A stretch of 63,982 nt of DNA from NCBI RefSeq assembly GCF_017565705.1, contig NZ_JAGDYL010000024.1:1-63982 (forward strand). Reading direction: 5' to 3'. Below, in pieces: positions 29,678 to 38,768 of the stretch. This stretch comes from Leucobacter ruminantium. GTDB taxonomy: Bacteria; Actinomycetota; Actinomycetes; Actinomycetales; Microbacteriaceae. Below the pieces are notes generated by a model. It was not told the origin of the DNA. It saw nothing but the letters and a program-made list of their open reading frames with translations, and did not search any database. Both the position numbers and the translations under genes were made by a program. The first letter of the stretch is position 1. Every line of letters starts with the position of its first letter.

Positions 29678-31269
29678 GCACGGCGACCGCACCCGAGCGC
29701 ACCCTCGTCCTCTGGATCCCCGACTGGCCGGTGCGGGCGCATGCGATCGAGCGCGCAGCGGAGGAGGCTCCGCCCCTGCCTCCCACCGTCGCGCTCGTCT
29801 CGCAGCGGCGCGTCGTCGCCTGCTCCGCCGCCGCGCGCGCGGAGGGCGTGCGGCCGGGGCTGTCCGAGCGCGAAGCGCAGTTCCGCTGCGCCGACGCGGT
29901 GATCCTCCCGCACGACCCGGAGGTCGACGAGCGCCGCTTCGCGCCCGTCATCGCCGCGCTCGAGCGCATCATCCCCGGCGTCTCCCCGCTGCGACCCGGC
30001 CTCTGCGCGATGCGGGCGCGAGGCCCAGCCAGATACTACGGCGGAGAGGACCGGGCCGCGGCCGAGATCCTGCGGCTCGCCGAATCGCTCGAGCTCCCCG
30101 ACGCCAGGATCGGCATCGCCGATGGATGGTTCGCGGCCGAGCAGGCGGCCCGATCGGCCGCGGATGCCCCGGGGATCGAGTCCCCCGCTCCGGGCATCCG
30201 CATCGTGGCGGCCGGCGGATCACGGGCCTTCCTCAGCCCGCTGCCGGTCTCGCGCGCGGCCGATCCGCGCTTCGCGGAGGTGCTGCGAGGGCTCGGCATC
30301 CGCACGCTCGGCTCCTTCGCAGCACTCCCGGAGGAGGCGGTGCGGCAGCGCTTCGGCGCGACAGGCACGGCGGTGCACCGCCGTGCCTCCGCCGCGCCGC
30401 CCGCGCACGGCTCGGAGCTGCGCCCTCGCACCCCGGCCCGAGAACTCGCAGCAACGCTCGACTTCGAGCCGCCGCTCGACGCCGCCGAGCAGCTGGCATT
30501 CGCCTGCGCCGCGCTCTCCGAGCGCTTCGTCGAAGAGCTCGCCGAGGAGCGACTGGTCTGCACCTCGCTCCGCGTCGAGCTCACCGACGACATCGGCCTG
30601 CGCCACGAGCGCGTATGGTCGCACCCCCGCCGCTTCACCGCGGCCGATGTCGTGAACCGCATCCGTTGGCAGTCGGACACCGTGCCCAGGGATCCGGAGC
30701 GGAACGGAGCGGGGATCGTCCGCGTGAGACTCTCCCCCGTGCACACCGACCGTGCGGCGGCGCACGAACCCGGCCTCTGGAGCACGGGGCCCGATGAGCG
30801 CGTGCACCACCACCTCAGCCGGGTCCAGAGCCGCATCGGGCACACCGGGGTCGGCACCGTCAGGATCACCGGAGGGCGTCTGCTCGCCGAGCGGCAGCAG
30901 TTCACGCCGTGGGCGACCGCCGCGCGCGATCGGCGCTCCGCGACCGGGCCGTGGCCGGGATCCCTCCCCGCTCCCCACCCCAGCGAGGTGTTCGCGCCCC
31001 CGGTTCCCGCCGAACTGCTCGACGACTCCGGCCTGCTCGTCGGCATCGACTGCGACGAACTGCTCGACGCCAGACCAGCGCGGCTGCGTGTCGGCGAGGC
31101 GGCGGGGAGCGCACCGGTCGCCGGCTGGTCGCAGCCGTGGGCACTCCGAGAGCGCTGGTGGCGCGGCGTCCCCGAACGCTTCCGCCTGCAGGTGCAACTC
31201 GGCGACGGGGACGCCTGGCTGCTGCTGCACCAGGGAGGGAGGTGGTTCGCGGAGGGTCGCTACGACTAG
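29674..31269 (+). CDS. imuB: ImuB, Y-family polymerase-like mutasome adapter
   Basis: 531 residues starting at an ATG that overlaps the imuA' stop. MSTATAPERTLVLWIPDWPVRAHAIE is the palm start; VALVSQRRVVACSAAARAEGVRPGLS and ARGPARYYGGEDRAAAEIL are ImuB landmarks. The acidic pair that DinB-type polymerases use for catalysis is not found where expected, so it is probably a non-catalytic bridge linking the clamp, ImuA' and DnaE2. The C-terminal part (TPWATAARDRRSA onward) is the ImuB-specific tail. Confidence 0.92.
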   Translation: MSTATAPERTLVLWIPDWPVRAHAIERAAEEAPPLPPTVALVSQRRVVACSAAARAEGVRPGLSEREAQFRCADAVILPHDPEVDERRFAPVIAALERIIPGVSPLRPGLCAMRARGPARYYGGEDRAAAEILRLAESLELPDARIGIADGWFAAEQAARSAADAPGIESPAPGIRIVAAGGSRAFLSPLPVSRAADPRFAEVLRGLGIRTLGSFAALPEEAVRQRFGATGTAVHRRASAAPPAHGSELRPRTPARELAATLDFEPPLDAAEQLAFACAALSERFVEELAEERLVCTSLRVELTDDIGLRHERVWSHPRRFTAADVVNRIRWQSDTVPRDPERNGAGIVRVRLSPVHTDRAAAHEPGLWSTGPDERVHHHLSRVQSRIGHTGVGTVRITGGRLLAERQQFTPWATAARDRRSATGPWPGSLPAPHPSEVFAPPVPAELLDDSGLLVGIDCDELLDARPARLRVGEAAGSAPVAGWSQPWALRERWWRGVPERFRLQVQLGDGDAWLLLHQGGRWFAEGRYD

Positions 31270-31360
31270 GGACGGAACGGAAGCGGGAGGCGGGCGGGAA
31301 TAGCCGTGATGCGATGAAGGATCGCTGCGGCTGGCCGCTGTGACGATCCACGGCTCCGGA

Positions 31361-31420
31361 GAAAACCGAGACGAACCGGGACGACGCGAGAAGAACCGAT
31401 ACGACGCGAGAGGAGGCGGG
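31361..31420 (+). repeat. Three degenerate 20-bp units before dnaE2
   Basis: Units at 31361-31380, 31381-31400 and 31401-31420 share the ACGACGCGAGA-type core (the first is weak). The last one supplies the AGGAGG that serves dnaE2, so the ribosome binding site is part of the repeat. Confidence 0.55.
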
Positions 31421-31421
31421 C

Positions 31422-34400
31422 ATGGGATGGAGCAATCCCCCGGTGCCGTGGGAGGAGTTCGAACGGCGCCTGTCGGGGAGACCGCGGCACGGCGGGTCTC
31501 CGGTCGGGTCTCCGGTCGGGTCTCCGGTCGGCTCGCCGCCCCCGACCGAGCTGCCGGCGCCACCCGGTGCCCCGGCTCCAGCTCCAGCTCCGCCCCCACG
31601 CGATGACCCCACGGCCCCGACCGGAGCGCCCGGAACACCCGGAGCGGCCGGGACGCCCTACGCTGAGCTGCACGCCCACTCGCACTACAGCTTCCTCGAC
31701 GGCGCATCCTCTCCCGAGGCGCTCGTCTCGGAGGCCGCGCGGCTGGGCCTCACCGGCCTCGCCCTGACCGACCACGACGGCTTCTACGGAACCGCCCGCT
31801 TCGCAGAGGCCGCGGAGCTGCACCCCGAGCTCATCACGGTGCACGGCGCCGAGCTCTCGCTCGGACTCGACGCTCCCCAGCTCGGCGCGACCGACCCGGC
31901 GGGCACGCACCTCCTCGTCCTCGCACACGGCATAGAGGGGTACCATCGCCTCGCCGGGGCGATCACCGAGGCTCAACTGCGGGGCGGCGAGAAGGGCCGA
32001 CCCGTCTACGACCTCGACGAACTGGCCGCGCGGGGTCGCGGGCACTGGGCGATCCTCACCGGCTGCCGCAAGGGTGCGGTGGGGCGCGCGCTCGATGCCG
32101 GCACCACCCGCGAGGCGGGAGACGCGCTGGCCTCCCGCGAACTCGACGCGCTCACCGACCGCTTCGGAGCAGACGCCGTCTACGTCGAGCTCACCCACCA
32201 CGGCCACCCCGGCGACGACGCCCGCGTCGACCGCCTCGCGAGTCTCGCCGAGGCGCACGGCCTCCCCACGCTCGTCACCGGCAACGTGCACTACGCGGTG
32301 CGCGCGGACGCCGACCTCGCCGAGGCCATGGCGGCGGTACGGGCCCGCCGCAGCCTCGACGAGCTCGATCCGCACCTCCCCGCCACCGGCGCCGCCCACC
32401 TGCGCAACGGAGCCGCCATGCTCCGCCGCTTCGCCCGCCACCCCGACGCGGTCGCACGCACGGTGCCGCTCGCCCGCGAGCTCGGTTTTCCGCTCAAGGC
32501 GGCGAAGCCCAGGCTCCCGAAACTCGACGTGCCCGAGGGGCACACCCAGATGAGCTGGCTCAGACACCTCGTCTGGGAGGGCGCGGCGAAGCGCTACGGC
32601 GACCGCCTGCCCGACGGGCACCGGCAGCGTCTCGAGCGCGAACTCGAAGTCATCGAACGGAAGGACTTCCCCGGCTACTTCCTCATCGTGCACGACATCG
32701 TTCGCGAGGCGCGCGACAGGAACATCCTCTGCCAGGGGCGCGGATCGGCCGCGAACTCCGCAGTCTGCTACGTGCTCGGTATCACCGCCGTCGACGCGAT
32801 TCTCTACGATCTCCCCTTCGAGCGCTTCCTCTCCAGCCTGCGCGACGAGGAGCCCGACATCGACGTCGACTTCGACTCCGAGCAGCGGGAGCAGATCATC
32901 CAGTACGTCTACGGGAAGTACGGCAGGCGCAACGCCGCCCAGGTCGCGAACGTCATCAGCTACCGCACGAAGGGCGCGATCCGCGACGCTGCCAAGGCGC
33001 TCGGCTACGGCGCGGGGCAGCAGACCGCCTGGACCCGCGACATCGAGGGCTGGCACCGCCCCTCCGGGGAGATGCTGAACGAGATCCCGGCCGAGGTCCG
33101 GGCGCTCGCCGCCCGCTTCGCGAAGGCCCCCAGGCACCTCGGCATCCACTCCGGCGGCATGGTGCTCACCGAACGCCCGGTCGGCGAGGTCTGCCCGATC
33201 GAGCACGCGCGCATGGACGACCGCACCGTGCTGCAGTGGGACAAGGACGACTGCGCGGCGATGGGCCTCGTGAAGTTCGATCTGCTCGGCCTCGGCATGC
33301 TGAGCGCCCTCCAGAAGACGATGGACCTGGCCGCGCGGCACACGGGCGAGCGATGGACCCTCGCGACGATCCCCAAGGAGGAGGCCGGGGTCTACGACAT
33401 GCTCTGCCGGGCCGATGCCGTCGGCGTGTTCCAGCTCGAGAGCCGCGCCCAACTGAACACCCTGCCGCGGCTGAAGCCGCGCAGGTTCTACGACCTCGTC
33501 ATCGAGATCGCGCTGATCCGCCCCGGTCCGATCCAGGGCGGCGCGGTGCACCCGTATCTCAGGCGCAGGGCGCACCCCGAGGAGGTCGACTACCCGCACG
33601 AGAAGCTCATCCCCGTGCTCGAGCGCACCCTCGGCGTCCCGGTCTTCCAGGAGCAGCTCATGCAGATGGCCACGGCCGTGGGGGATTTCTCGGGCGAGGA
33701 CGCGGATCTGCTGCGCCGCTCGATGGGCTCGAAGCGCGGCGAGGAGCGGATCGACGGCCTCAGCGGCAAGCTCTTCGCGGGCATGGCGAAGAACGGCATC
33801 ACGGGTGAGGCGGCCCAGCTCATGTACGAGCAGATCAAGGCCTTCGCCGACTTCGGCTTCGCCGAGAGCCACTCGATCAGCTTCGCGCTGCTCGTCTACA
33901 CGAGCGCCTGGTTCAAACTGCACTACCCCGCCGCCTTCCTCGCCGGGCTTCTGCAGTCGCAGCCGATGGGCTTCTACTCGGCCCGCTCGCTCACCGAGGA
34001 CGCCCGGCGCCACGGCGTCGAGGTGCTGCCGCCCGACGTGCAGCGCTCCGACGCGCAGGCGGGGCTCGAGCGGATCGCGGGCGCGGCGGGCGCCGCCGCG
34101 GCACGCGGTTCCGATGCCTGCCTCTCCCCCGAGCAGCCTCCGGTCCCGGAGTTCGACCCGGAGACCGCCGACACGAGCGGCCGCCACCGCCGCGACGGCG
34201 CCTTCGCGGTCAGGCTCGGGCTCTCGGACATCCGCGGCATCGAGACCGCGATCGCGGATCGGATCGCGAGGGCCCGGGAGGCCGGCCCCTTCGCCGACCT
34301 CGCCGACCTCGCACGGCGTGCGGATCTCGACCGCGAGCGCATCGAGGCACTGGCCGCGGCCGGTGCCTGCGAGAGCCTGGGCCTGGGGCGGCGCGAGGCG

Positions 34401-34907
34401 CTCTGGGCCGCTGCCCCGGCCGCCGACAACCGCGAGCGCTTCCTGCCGGGCATCGCGGTGCACGTGCAGCCCCCGTTGCTGCCGGTGCTCAGCGAGACCG
34501 AGCAGGCCGAACTCGACCTCTGGACCACCGGGGTCGCGGGCCGCGGCGCGCATCCGCTCGCGTTCGTGCGAGACGCGCTCGACGCGCGCGGCGTCGTCCG
34601 CTCGGACCGAATACGGCAGACGGCTCCCGGCACCGCGGTCGAGGTGGCCGGCATCGTCACGCATCGGCAGCGCCCCGGAACGGCGAGCGGCATCACCTTC
34701 ATCACCCTCGAGGACGAGGCCGGCACGGTGAACGTCGTCACGTGGCAGCAGGTGTGGGAGCAGAACCGCCTGGTCGCCCGTTCCTCCCCCGCCCTCGTCA
34801 TCCGCGGTGTGCTCGAGCGCTCGCCCGAGGGCGTCGTGAACGTCATCGCGCAGCGGTTCGAGCCGCTGGCCGCGCCCGCCGGAGTCGCGTCGCGGGATTT
34901 CCGGTAG
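31422..34907 (+). CDS. dnaE2: Error-prone DNA polymerase III alpha subunit
   Basis: 1161 residues. After a non-conserved Pro/Gly-rich N-terminus (about 1-78) the PHP domain begins (YAELHAHSHYSFLDGASSPEAL, LALTDHDGFYG). The C-family palm carries the acids in EEPDIDVDFDSEQRE; finger, clamp-binding and C-terminal OB regions follow (GIVTHRQRPGTASGITFITLED). It lacks the long C-terminal extension of replicative DnaE1. With ImuA' and ImuB it copies past lesions at the cost of mutations. 152 bases separate it from imuB and hold no second LexA box. Confidence 0.96.
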   Translation: MGWSNPPVPWEEFERRLSGRPRHGGSPVGSPVGSPVGSPPPTELPAPPGAPAPAPAPPPRDDPTAPTGAPGTPGAAGTPYAELHAHSHYSFLDGASSPEALVSEAARLGLTGLALTDHDGFYGTARFAEAAELHPELITVHGAELSLGLDAPQLGATDPAGTHLLVLAHGIEGYHRLAGAITEAQLRGGEKGRPVYDLDELAARGRGHWAILTGCRKGAVGRALDAGTTREAGDALASRELDALTDRFGADAVYVELTHHGHPGDDARVDRLASLAEAHGLPTLVTGNVHYAVRADADLAEAMAAVRARRSLDELDPHLPATGAAHLRNGAAMLRRFARHPDAVARTVPLARELGFPLKAAKPRLPKLDVPEGHTQMSWLRHLVWEGAAKRYGDRLPDGHRQRLERELEVIERKDFPGYFLIVHDIVREARDRNILCQGRGSAANSAVCYVLGITAVDAILYDLPFERFLSSLRDEEPDIDVDFDSEQREQIIQYVYGKYGRRNAAQVANVISYRTKGAIRDAAKALGYGAGQQTAWTRDIEGWHRPSGEMLNEIPAEVRALAARFAKAPRHLGIHSGGMVLTERPVGEVCPIEHARMDDRTVLQWDKDDCAAMGLVKFDLLGLGMLSALQKTMDLAARHTGERWTLATIPKEEAGVYDMLCRADAVGVFQLESRAQLNTLPRLKPRRFYDLVIEIALIRPGPIQGGAVHPYLRRRAHPEEVDYPHEKLIPVLERTLGVPVFQEQLMQMATAVGDFSGEDADLLRRSMGSKRGEERIDGLSGKLFAGMAKNGITGEAAQLMYEQIKAFADFGFAESHSISFALLVYTSAWFKLHYPAAFLAGLLQSQPMGFYSARSLTEDARRHGVEVLPPDVQRSDAQAGLERIAGAAGAAAARGSDACLSPEQPPVPEFDPETADTSGRHRRDGAFAVRLGLSDIRGIETAIADRIARAREAGPFADLADLARRADLDRERIEALAAAGACESLGLGRREALWAAAPAADNRERFLPGIAVHVQPPLLPVLSETEQAELDLWTTGVAGRGAHPLAFVRDALDARGVVRSDRIRQTAPGTAVEVAGIVTHRQRPGTASGITFITLEDEAGTVNVVTWQQVWEQNRLVARSSPALVIRGVLERSPEGVVNVIAQRFEPLAAPAGVASRDFR
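31494..31529 (+). repeat. Three perfect 12-bp tandem units in dnaE2
   Basis: GGGTCTCCGGTC repeated exactly three times, encoding GSPV three times, followed by a decayed fourth unit and an Ala/Pro run. The period is a multiple of three, so slippage would change linker length without breaking the frame. Confidence 0.9.
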
Positions 34908-34961
34908 GGATCCCCGACGCTCCTCGCGGCGCGGAGTATCCGACAGGGATCCCCGCCGCCC

Positions 34962-36284
34962 CTAGCGGTACTCGGTGGGGATCGCGGGGTCGCCCCGGGT
35001 GAGGCTCATGGCGACGGGAGGCAGCTCGGCGACGCAGGCGCGGTGCCGTTCGCGGGCCGCCGCGATGCCGGCGCTCCCGATGTGCTCGGCGCGCACCTCG
35101 CCCGCCTCGACGAGCGGCACGAGCACCTCCCGCGAGCTGGCGGCGAGCTCGGAGCCCTCGGGCTCCCCGCCCGGGCCGTCGCCGAGGAACAGCAGCTCGG
35201 CGGTGGCGATCCCTCGCCGGTTGAAGGCGCGGCGCACGCTCTTCCTCCCGCCGACGGACGCCTTGTCCGCCGACTTCTTCGCGACCGAGACCCACTCGCC
35301 CTCGTCGTTCTCGTGGGCCACGAGCTTGTAGACCATGCCCATGGTCGGGGTGCCCGAACCGGTGACGACAGAGGTGCCGACCCCGAAGCTGTCCACGGGA
35401 GAAGACGCGAGCGCCGCGACGGTGTGCTCGTCGAGGTCGTTGGTGACCGTGATGCGGGTGCGGGTGGCGCCGAGCTCGTCGAGGAGCTGCCGCACGCGCG
35501 CCACCACGACCGGCAGGTCGCCGGAGTCGATGCGCACGGCCCCGAGATCGGTGCCCGCGACCTCGACCGCGGTGCGCACGCCCTGCTCGATGTCGTAGGT
35601 GTCTACGAGCAGGGTCGTGTCGGTGCCGAGCGCGGCGACCTGCGCCTCGAACGCCTCGCGCTCGCTGTCGTGCAGCAGCGTGAAGCTGTGAGCGGCGGTG
35701 CCCATGGTCGGGATGCCGTAACTGCGCCCAGCCTCCAGGTTGGAGGTCGCGCTGAAACCGGCGACGTAGGCGGCGCGGGCCGCGGCGACGGCGCTGTACT
35801 CGCCGGTGCGGCGCGATCCCATCTCGGCGAGCGGCTTGCCGCCTGCCGCGTGTGCCATGCGCGACGCAGCGGTGGCGACGGCGGAGTCGGCGTTCAGGAT
35901 GCTGAGCGCCAGCGTCTCGAGCAGCACGCCCTCCGCGAAACTCGACTCGACGATGACGAGCGGTGAGCCCGGGAAGAACACCTCGCCCTCCGGGTATCCC
36001 CAGATCTCGCCGCTGAAGCGGAAATCGGCGAGCCAGTCGAGCGTGCGGTCCGCGACGATGGCCCGCTCGCGCAGGAACTCCAGTTCGGCGTCGCCGAAGC
36101 GGAAGCGCCCGATCGCCTCGAGCAGGCGACCCGTGCCCGCGACCACCCCGTATCGCCTGGCGCCGGAGAGACGTCGGGCGAAGAGTTCGAAGACGCTGCG
36201 GCGGTGAGCGGTGCCCGAGCGGAGCGCCGCGTCGACCATCGTCAGCTCGTAGTGGTCGGTGAGGAATGCCGTCGAGGTGTGCAC
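34962..36284 (-). CDS. pncB: Nicotinate phosphoribosyltransferase
   Basis: 440 residues from GTG 36284 (TSTAFLTDHYELTMVDAALRSG). Conserved: GAHRRSVFELFARRLSGARRYGVVAG-like head, [49 protein letters not shown] and the PRPP-site FGVGTSVVTGSG. It converts nicotinate and PRPP to NaMN for NAD salvage. The start has no strong ribosome binding site. Convergent with dnaE2; both 3' ends share a degenerate GGGATCC-containing repeat. Confidence 0.93.
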   Translation of the reverse strand: MHTSTAFLTDHYELTMVDAALRSGTAHRRSVFELFARRLSGARRYGVVAGTGRLLEAIGRFRFGDAELEFLRERAIVADRTLDWLADFRFSGEIWGYPEGEVFFPGSPLVIVESSFAEGVLLETLALSILNADSAVATAASRMAHAAGGKPLAEMGSRRTGEYSAVAAARAAYVAGFSATSNLEAGRSYGIPTMGTAAHSFTLLHDSEREAFEAQVAALGTDTTLLVDTYDIEQGVRTAVEVAGTDLGAVRIDSGDLPVVVARVRQLLDELGATRTRITVTNDLDEHTVAALASSPVDSFGVGTSVVTGSGTPTMGMVYKLVAHENDEGEWVSVAKKSADKASVGGRKSVRRAFNRRGIATAELLFLGDGPGGEPEGSELAASSREVLVPLVEAGEVRAEHIGSAGIAAARERHRACVAELPPVAMSLTRGDPAIPTEYR

Positions 36285-36337
36285 GTCGCCAGCATACCGG
36301 CTGGTGCGCTTAGAGGCCGCGCGGGTAGGCGCGACCT

Positions 36338-36841
36338 CTAGGCGGAGCGCTCCAGGCTGTCGGCATCCTCCTCGATCACCGAGCCGCTGGCCGACCAGGG
36401 GAAATCGATCCAGAGCGAGGTCGCCCTCCACGAGTAGTCGGGCGACGCGACGGTGCCCGGCTTCGTGTAGATCGTTGCCGAGCGCACGTCCGCGCCCTCG
36501 GCGCGCAGCAGCTCGACCGCGAGCTTCAGGGTGCGGCCGCTGTCGGCGACGTCGTCGACGAGCAGCACGCGACGGCCTGCGAGGTAGCCGAGATCGAGCG
36601 CGGGAGGGATCACCTCGGGCCGCTCGAGCACCGTGCCGATACCGGTGTAGAACTCGACGTTGAGAGCGCCGCAGTTCTTCGCGCCGAGGCCGTAGGCGAT
36701 CGCACCGCCGGGCAGCAGTCCGCCGCGCGCGATCGCGACGACCACGTCGGGAACGAAGCCGTCTGCGACGATCTGGCGCGAGAGGTCGCGCGTCGCGTCT
36801 CCGAAGCCATCCCAGGTGAGCACCTCGCGGGTGTCGGTCAT
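36338..36841 (-). CDS. Purine-type phosphoribosyltransferase
   Basis: 167 residues. The PRPP-binding signature VLLVDDVADSGRTLKLAVELL is complete; VVVAIARGGLLPGGAIAYGLGAKNCGAL is the pyrophosphate loop. Size and layout fit xanthine/guanine phosphoribosyltransferase-like (Gpt-type) enzymes; the base used cannot be fixed. Sits between pncB and a DUF3039 gene on the same strand, 26 bases after the latter. Confidence 0.85.
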   Translation of the reverse strand: MTDTREVLTWDGFGDATRDLSRQIVADGFVPDVVVAIARGGLLPGGAIAYGLGAKNCGALNVEFYTGIGTVLERPEVIPPALDLGYLAGRRVLLVDDVADSGRTLKLAVELLRAEGADVRSATIYTKPGTVASPDYSWRATSLWIDFPWSASGSVIEEDADSLERSA

Positions 36842-36867
36842 GTCGTTTCTTCCTCCGGGGATCGGCG

Positions 36868-37140
36868 CTACTTGCGCATCTTCTCGTAGACCTTCTTGCA
36901 TTCCGGGCACACCGGGAACTTCTCGGGATCGCGCGAGGGCGTCCACTTCTTGCCGCACAGCGCTCGCACCGGCTTCCCGGTCACCGCGGACTCGAGGATC
37001 TTGTCCTTCGGCACGTAGTGGGAGAAGCGCTCATGATCGCCGTCCTCGATCTGCGAGTCCTCGAGCAGCTTCTCGAGTTCGCGGTCGAGCACGTCGACGC
37101 CGCCTGCGGGTTCCGAATCGCGTCGCGTGAAGATTCCCAT
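36868..37140 (-). CDS. DUF3039 zinc-binding protein
   Basis: 90 residues: MGIFTRRDSEPAGG, an acidic middle, then HYVPKDKILESAVTGKPVRALCGKKW and FPVCPECKKVYEKMRK. The three visible cysteines with the histidine in SHYVP make a probable small zinc site. A conserved actinobacterial family of unknown role, perhaps RNA- or RNA-polymerase-associated (inference). Confidence 0.88.
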   Translation of the reverse strand: MGIFTRRDSEPAGGVDVLDRELEKLLEDSQIEDGDHERFSHYVPKDKILESAVTGKPVRALCGKKWTPSRDPEKFPVCPECKKVYEKMRK

Positions 37141-37199
37141 GAACCGATTCTACGCGACGGCAGCACCCGCGGCGGCACCGCGGCACCATGCCGCCTCGC

Positions 37200-38768
37200 T
37201 CAGTCGAACACCTGCGTCACGGCGATGAGCTCGGGCGCGCTGCGGTCGAAGAGCCAGCCGCCGATCACGATGCCGAGCCCCAGCACCGCCGCCCCGTACC
37301 CGGCGCCGAAGAGCAGCGCCCAGGCGTTGTCGGCGAATTCGACGTGCACCATCGCGTTCACCGACATCCAGACGACGGGGGCCGAGAGCACGAGGGCCGT
37401 CACGATCGACAGCGTCTGCGCGAGACCCGAGCCCGAGCCCGACCACTGCGGCTGCACGAACGGGCTGTCGCCCGGTCGGGTCGCGGGATAGGGCATGAGC
37501 ACCGAGAACACGCTCGACGAGGCGCTCGAGACGAGCAGCACGCCGAGGTTCAGACCGAGCACCGAGGGCAGCACGCGCCAGTCGCCCAGCAGCGTCACCG
37601 TGATGCTCGAGCCGATGAGCGCGAGCGGGATGCCGATCATCATCACGGGGGCGAGGCGGCCGGCGCGGTCGGCGCGGCCACGGGTGCCGCTCGCCACGTG
37701 CGTCCAGATCGCGGTCGAGTCCATCGCGATGTCGTTGTGCTGGGACCAGCCGAGCAGCAGCAGGATGACCGGGAGCGGCACGAGCGCCAGGGTGTGCGGG
37801 TCGACGCCGGCGATCCAGAGCGCGACGAGCATGATGATCGGCGCGACGGGGATCGCGAAGAGCGCCACGCGGTATCGCGGATCGCGAGCCCAGTAGGTCA
37901 GTTCGCGCGCGGCGATCACCTGGGACGGCCGCGCGGCGAATCGCTCGAACCAGCCGAGGCCGCTGCGGGCGATGCCCGGATCGAGCGGACGGTCGATGCG
38001 CTGGTTCGACACCGTCGCGACGAGCACCCAGACCACGAGCAGCAGCAGCACCGAGACGGCGACGATCCCGAGTCGGATCAGCCCGCCCGCCGTGTCGCCC
38101 GCCGCGAGCAGCGCGAGGCCGGCGAACGGCGCGCCGAAGGGCGTCCACCCGAGGATGCGGGCGGTCTCGCCGAGCCCCGAGACCCCGCCCGACAGCGCGG
38201 TCGTGACGGCGAACACGGCGACGGGGAGGAATGCGACGGCGAGCAGCACGCCGACGGTGCGGACGGTGCCCGCGTGCCGAGCACCGGCCATGAGCCTGGA
38301 GATGCCCGCGCTCACGCGCACGCTGCACATCGCGAGCAGCGCCGCGAGCACGAACGCCACGGGCGCGGCCCAGCCGGGCGAGTGCCACCCGGGGCGCAGC
38401 ACGCCGAGCGAGACGAGCCAGATCGCGAGCAGCAGGAACGGCCTGCTGATGACCGAGGTCAGCAGCAGCGAGATCGCGATCGTTCCGGGGCCCGCGGGGA
38501 ACTGCGCGAACTGGCGCGCGTCGAGCAGACGCCGATTCTCGAAGAAGGGCACCACGAAGACGGCGGCGAGCAGCAACCCGCCGATCACGGTGTCGACCGT
38601 GCGGAGTTCGCCGGCGTCCGCGATGAGCAGACCCGGCAGCAGGGCGAGCGCGACAGCGCCCGCGGCGAGCAGCAGGAAGAGGACGACCGTTCGCAGGCCC
38701 CTGAGGAACGACCCGCGGAAGGCGCCGCCCAGCAGCGCTACTCGGAGTCGGAGGAGCCGTGCAGCCAC
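37200..38768 (-). CDS. ABC exporter membrane protein
   Basis: 522 residues from a GTG at 38768 that lies 31 bases inside the end of the ATPase gene, so the two are coupled. About twelve hydrophobic segments (VVLFLLLAAGAVALALLPGLL, LPVILLLLGW and others) and little else; no large extracellular loop. The basic loop VSNQRIDRPLDPGIARSGLGWFERFAARPSQVIAARELTYWARDPRYRV is cytoplasmic. Substrate unknown. Confidence 0.85.
   Translation of the reverse strand: MAARLLRLRVALLGGAFRGSFLRGLRTVVLFLLLAAGAVALALLPGLLIADAGELRTVDTVIGGLLLAAVFVVPFFENRRLLDARQFAQFPAGPGTIAISLLLTSVISRPFLLLAIWLVSLGVLRPGWHSPGWAAPVAFVLAALLAMCSVRVSAGISRLMAGARHAGTVRTVGVLLAVAFLPVAVFAVTTALSGGVSGLGETARILGWTPFGAPFAGLALLAAGDTAGGLIRLGIVAVSVLLLLVVWVLVATVSNQRIDRPLDPGIARSGLGWFERFAARPSQVIAARELTYWARDPRYRVALFAIPVAPIIMLVALWIAGVDPHTLALVPLPVILLLLGWSQHNDIAMDSTAIWTHVASGTRGRADRAGRLAPVMMIGIPLALIGSSITVTLLGDWRVLPSVLGLNLGVLLVSSASSSVFSVLMPYPATRPGDSPFVQPQWSGSGSGLAQTLSIVTALVLSAPVVWMSVNAMVHVEFADNAWALLFGAGYGAAVLGLGIVIGGWLFDRSAPELIAVTQVFD

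Noticed and set aside
31266..34664. An 1132-codon minus-strand frame antisense to dnaE2
   Set aside because: No recognisable domain, and dnaE2 is complete with catalytic residues on the plus strand.
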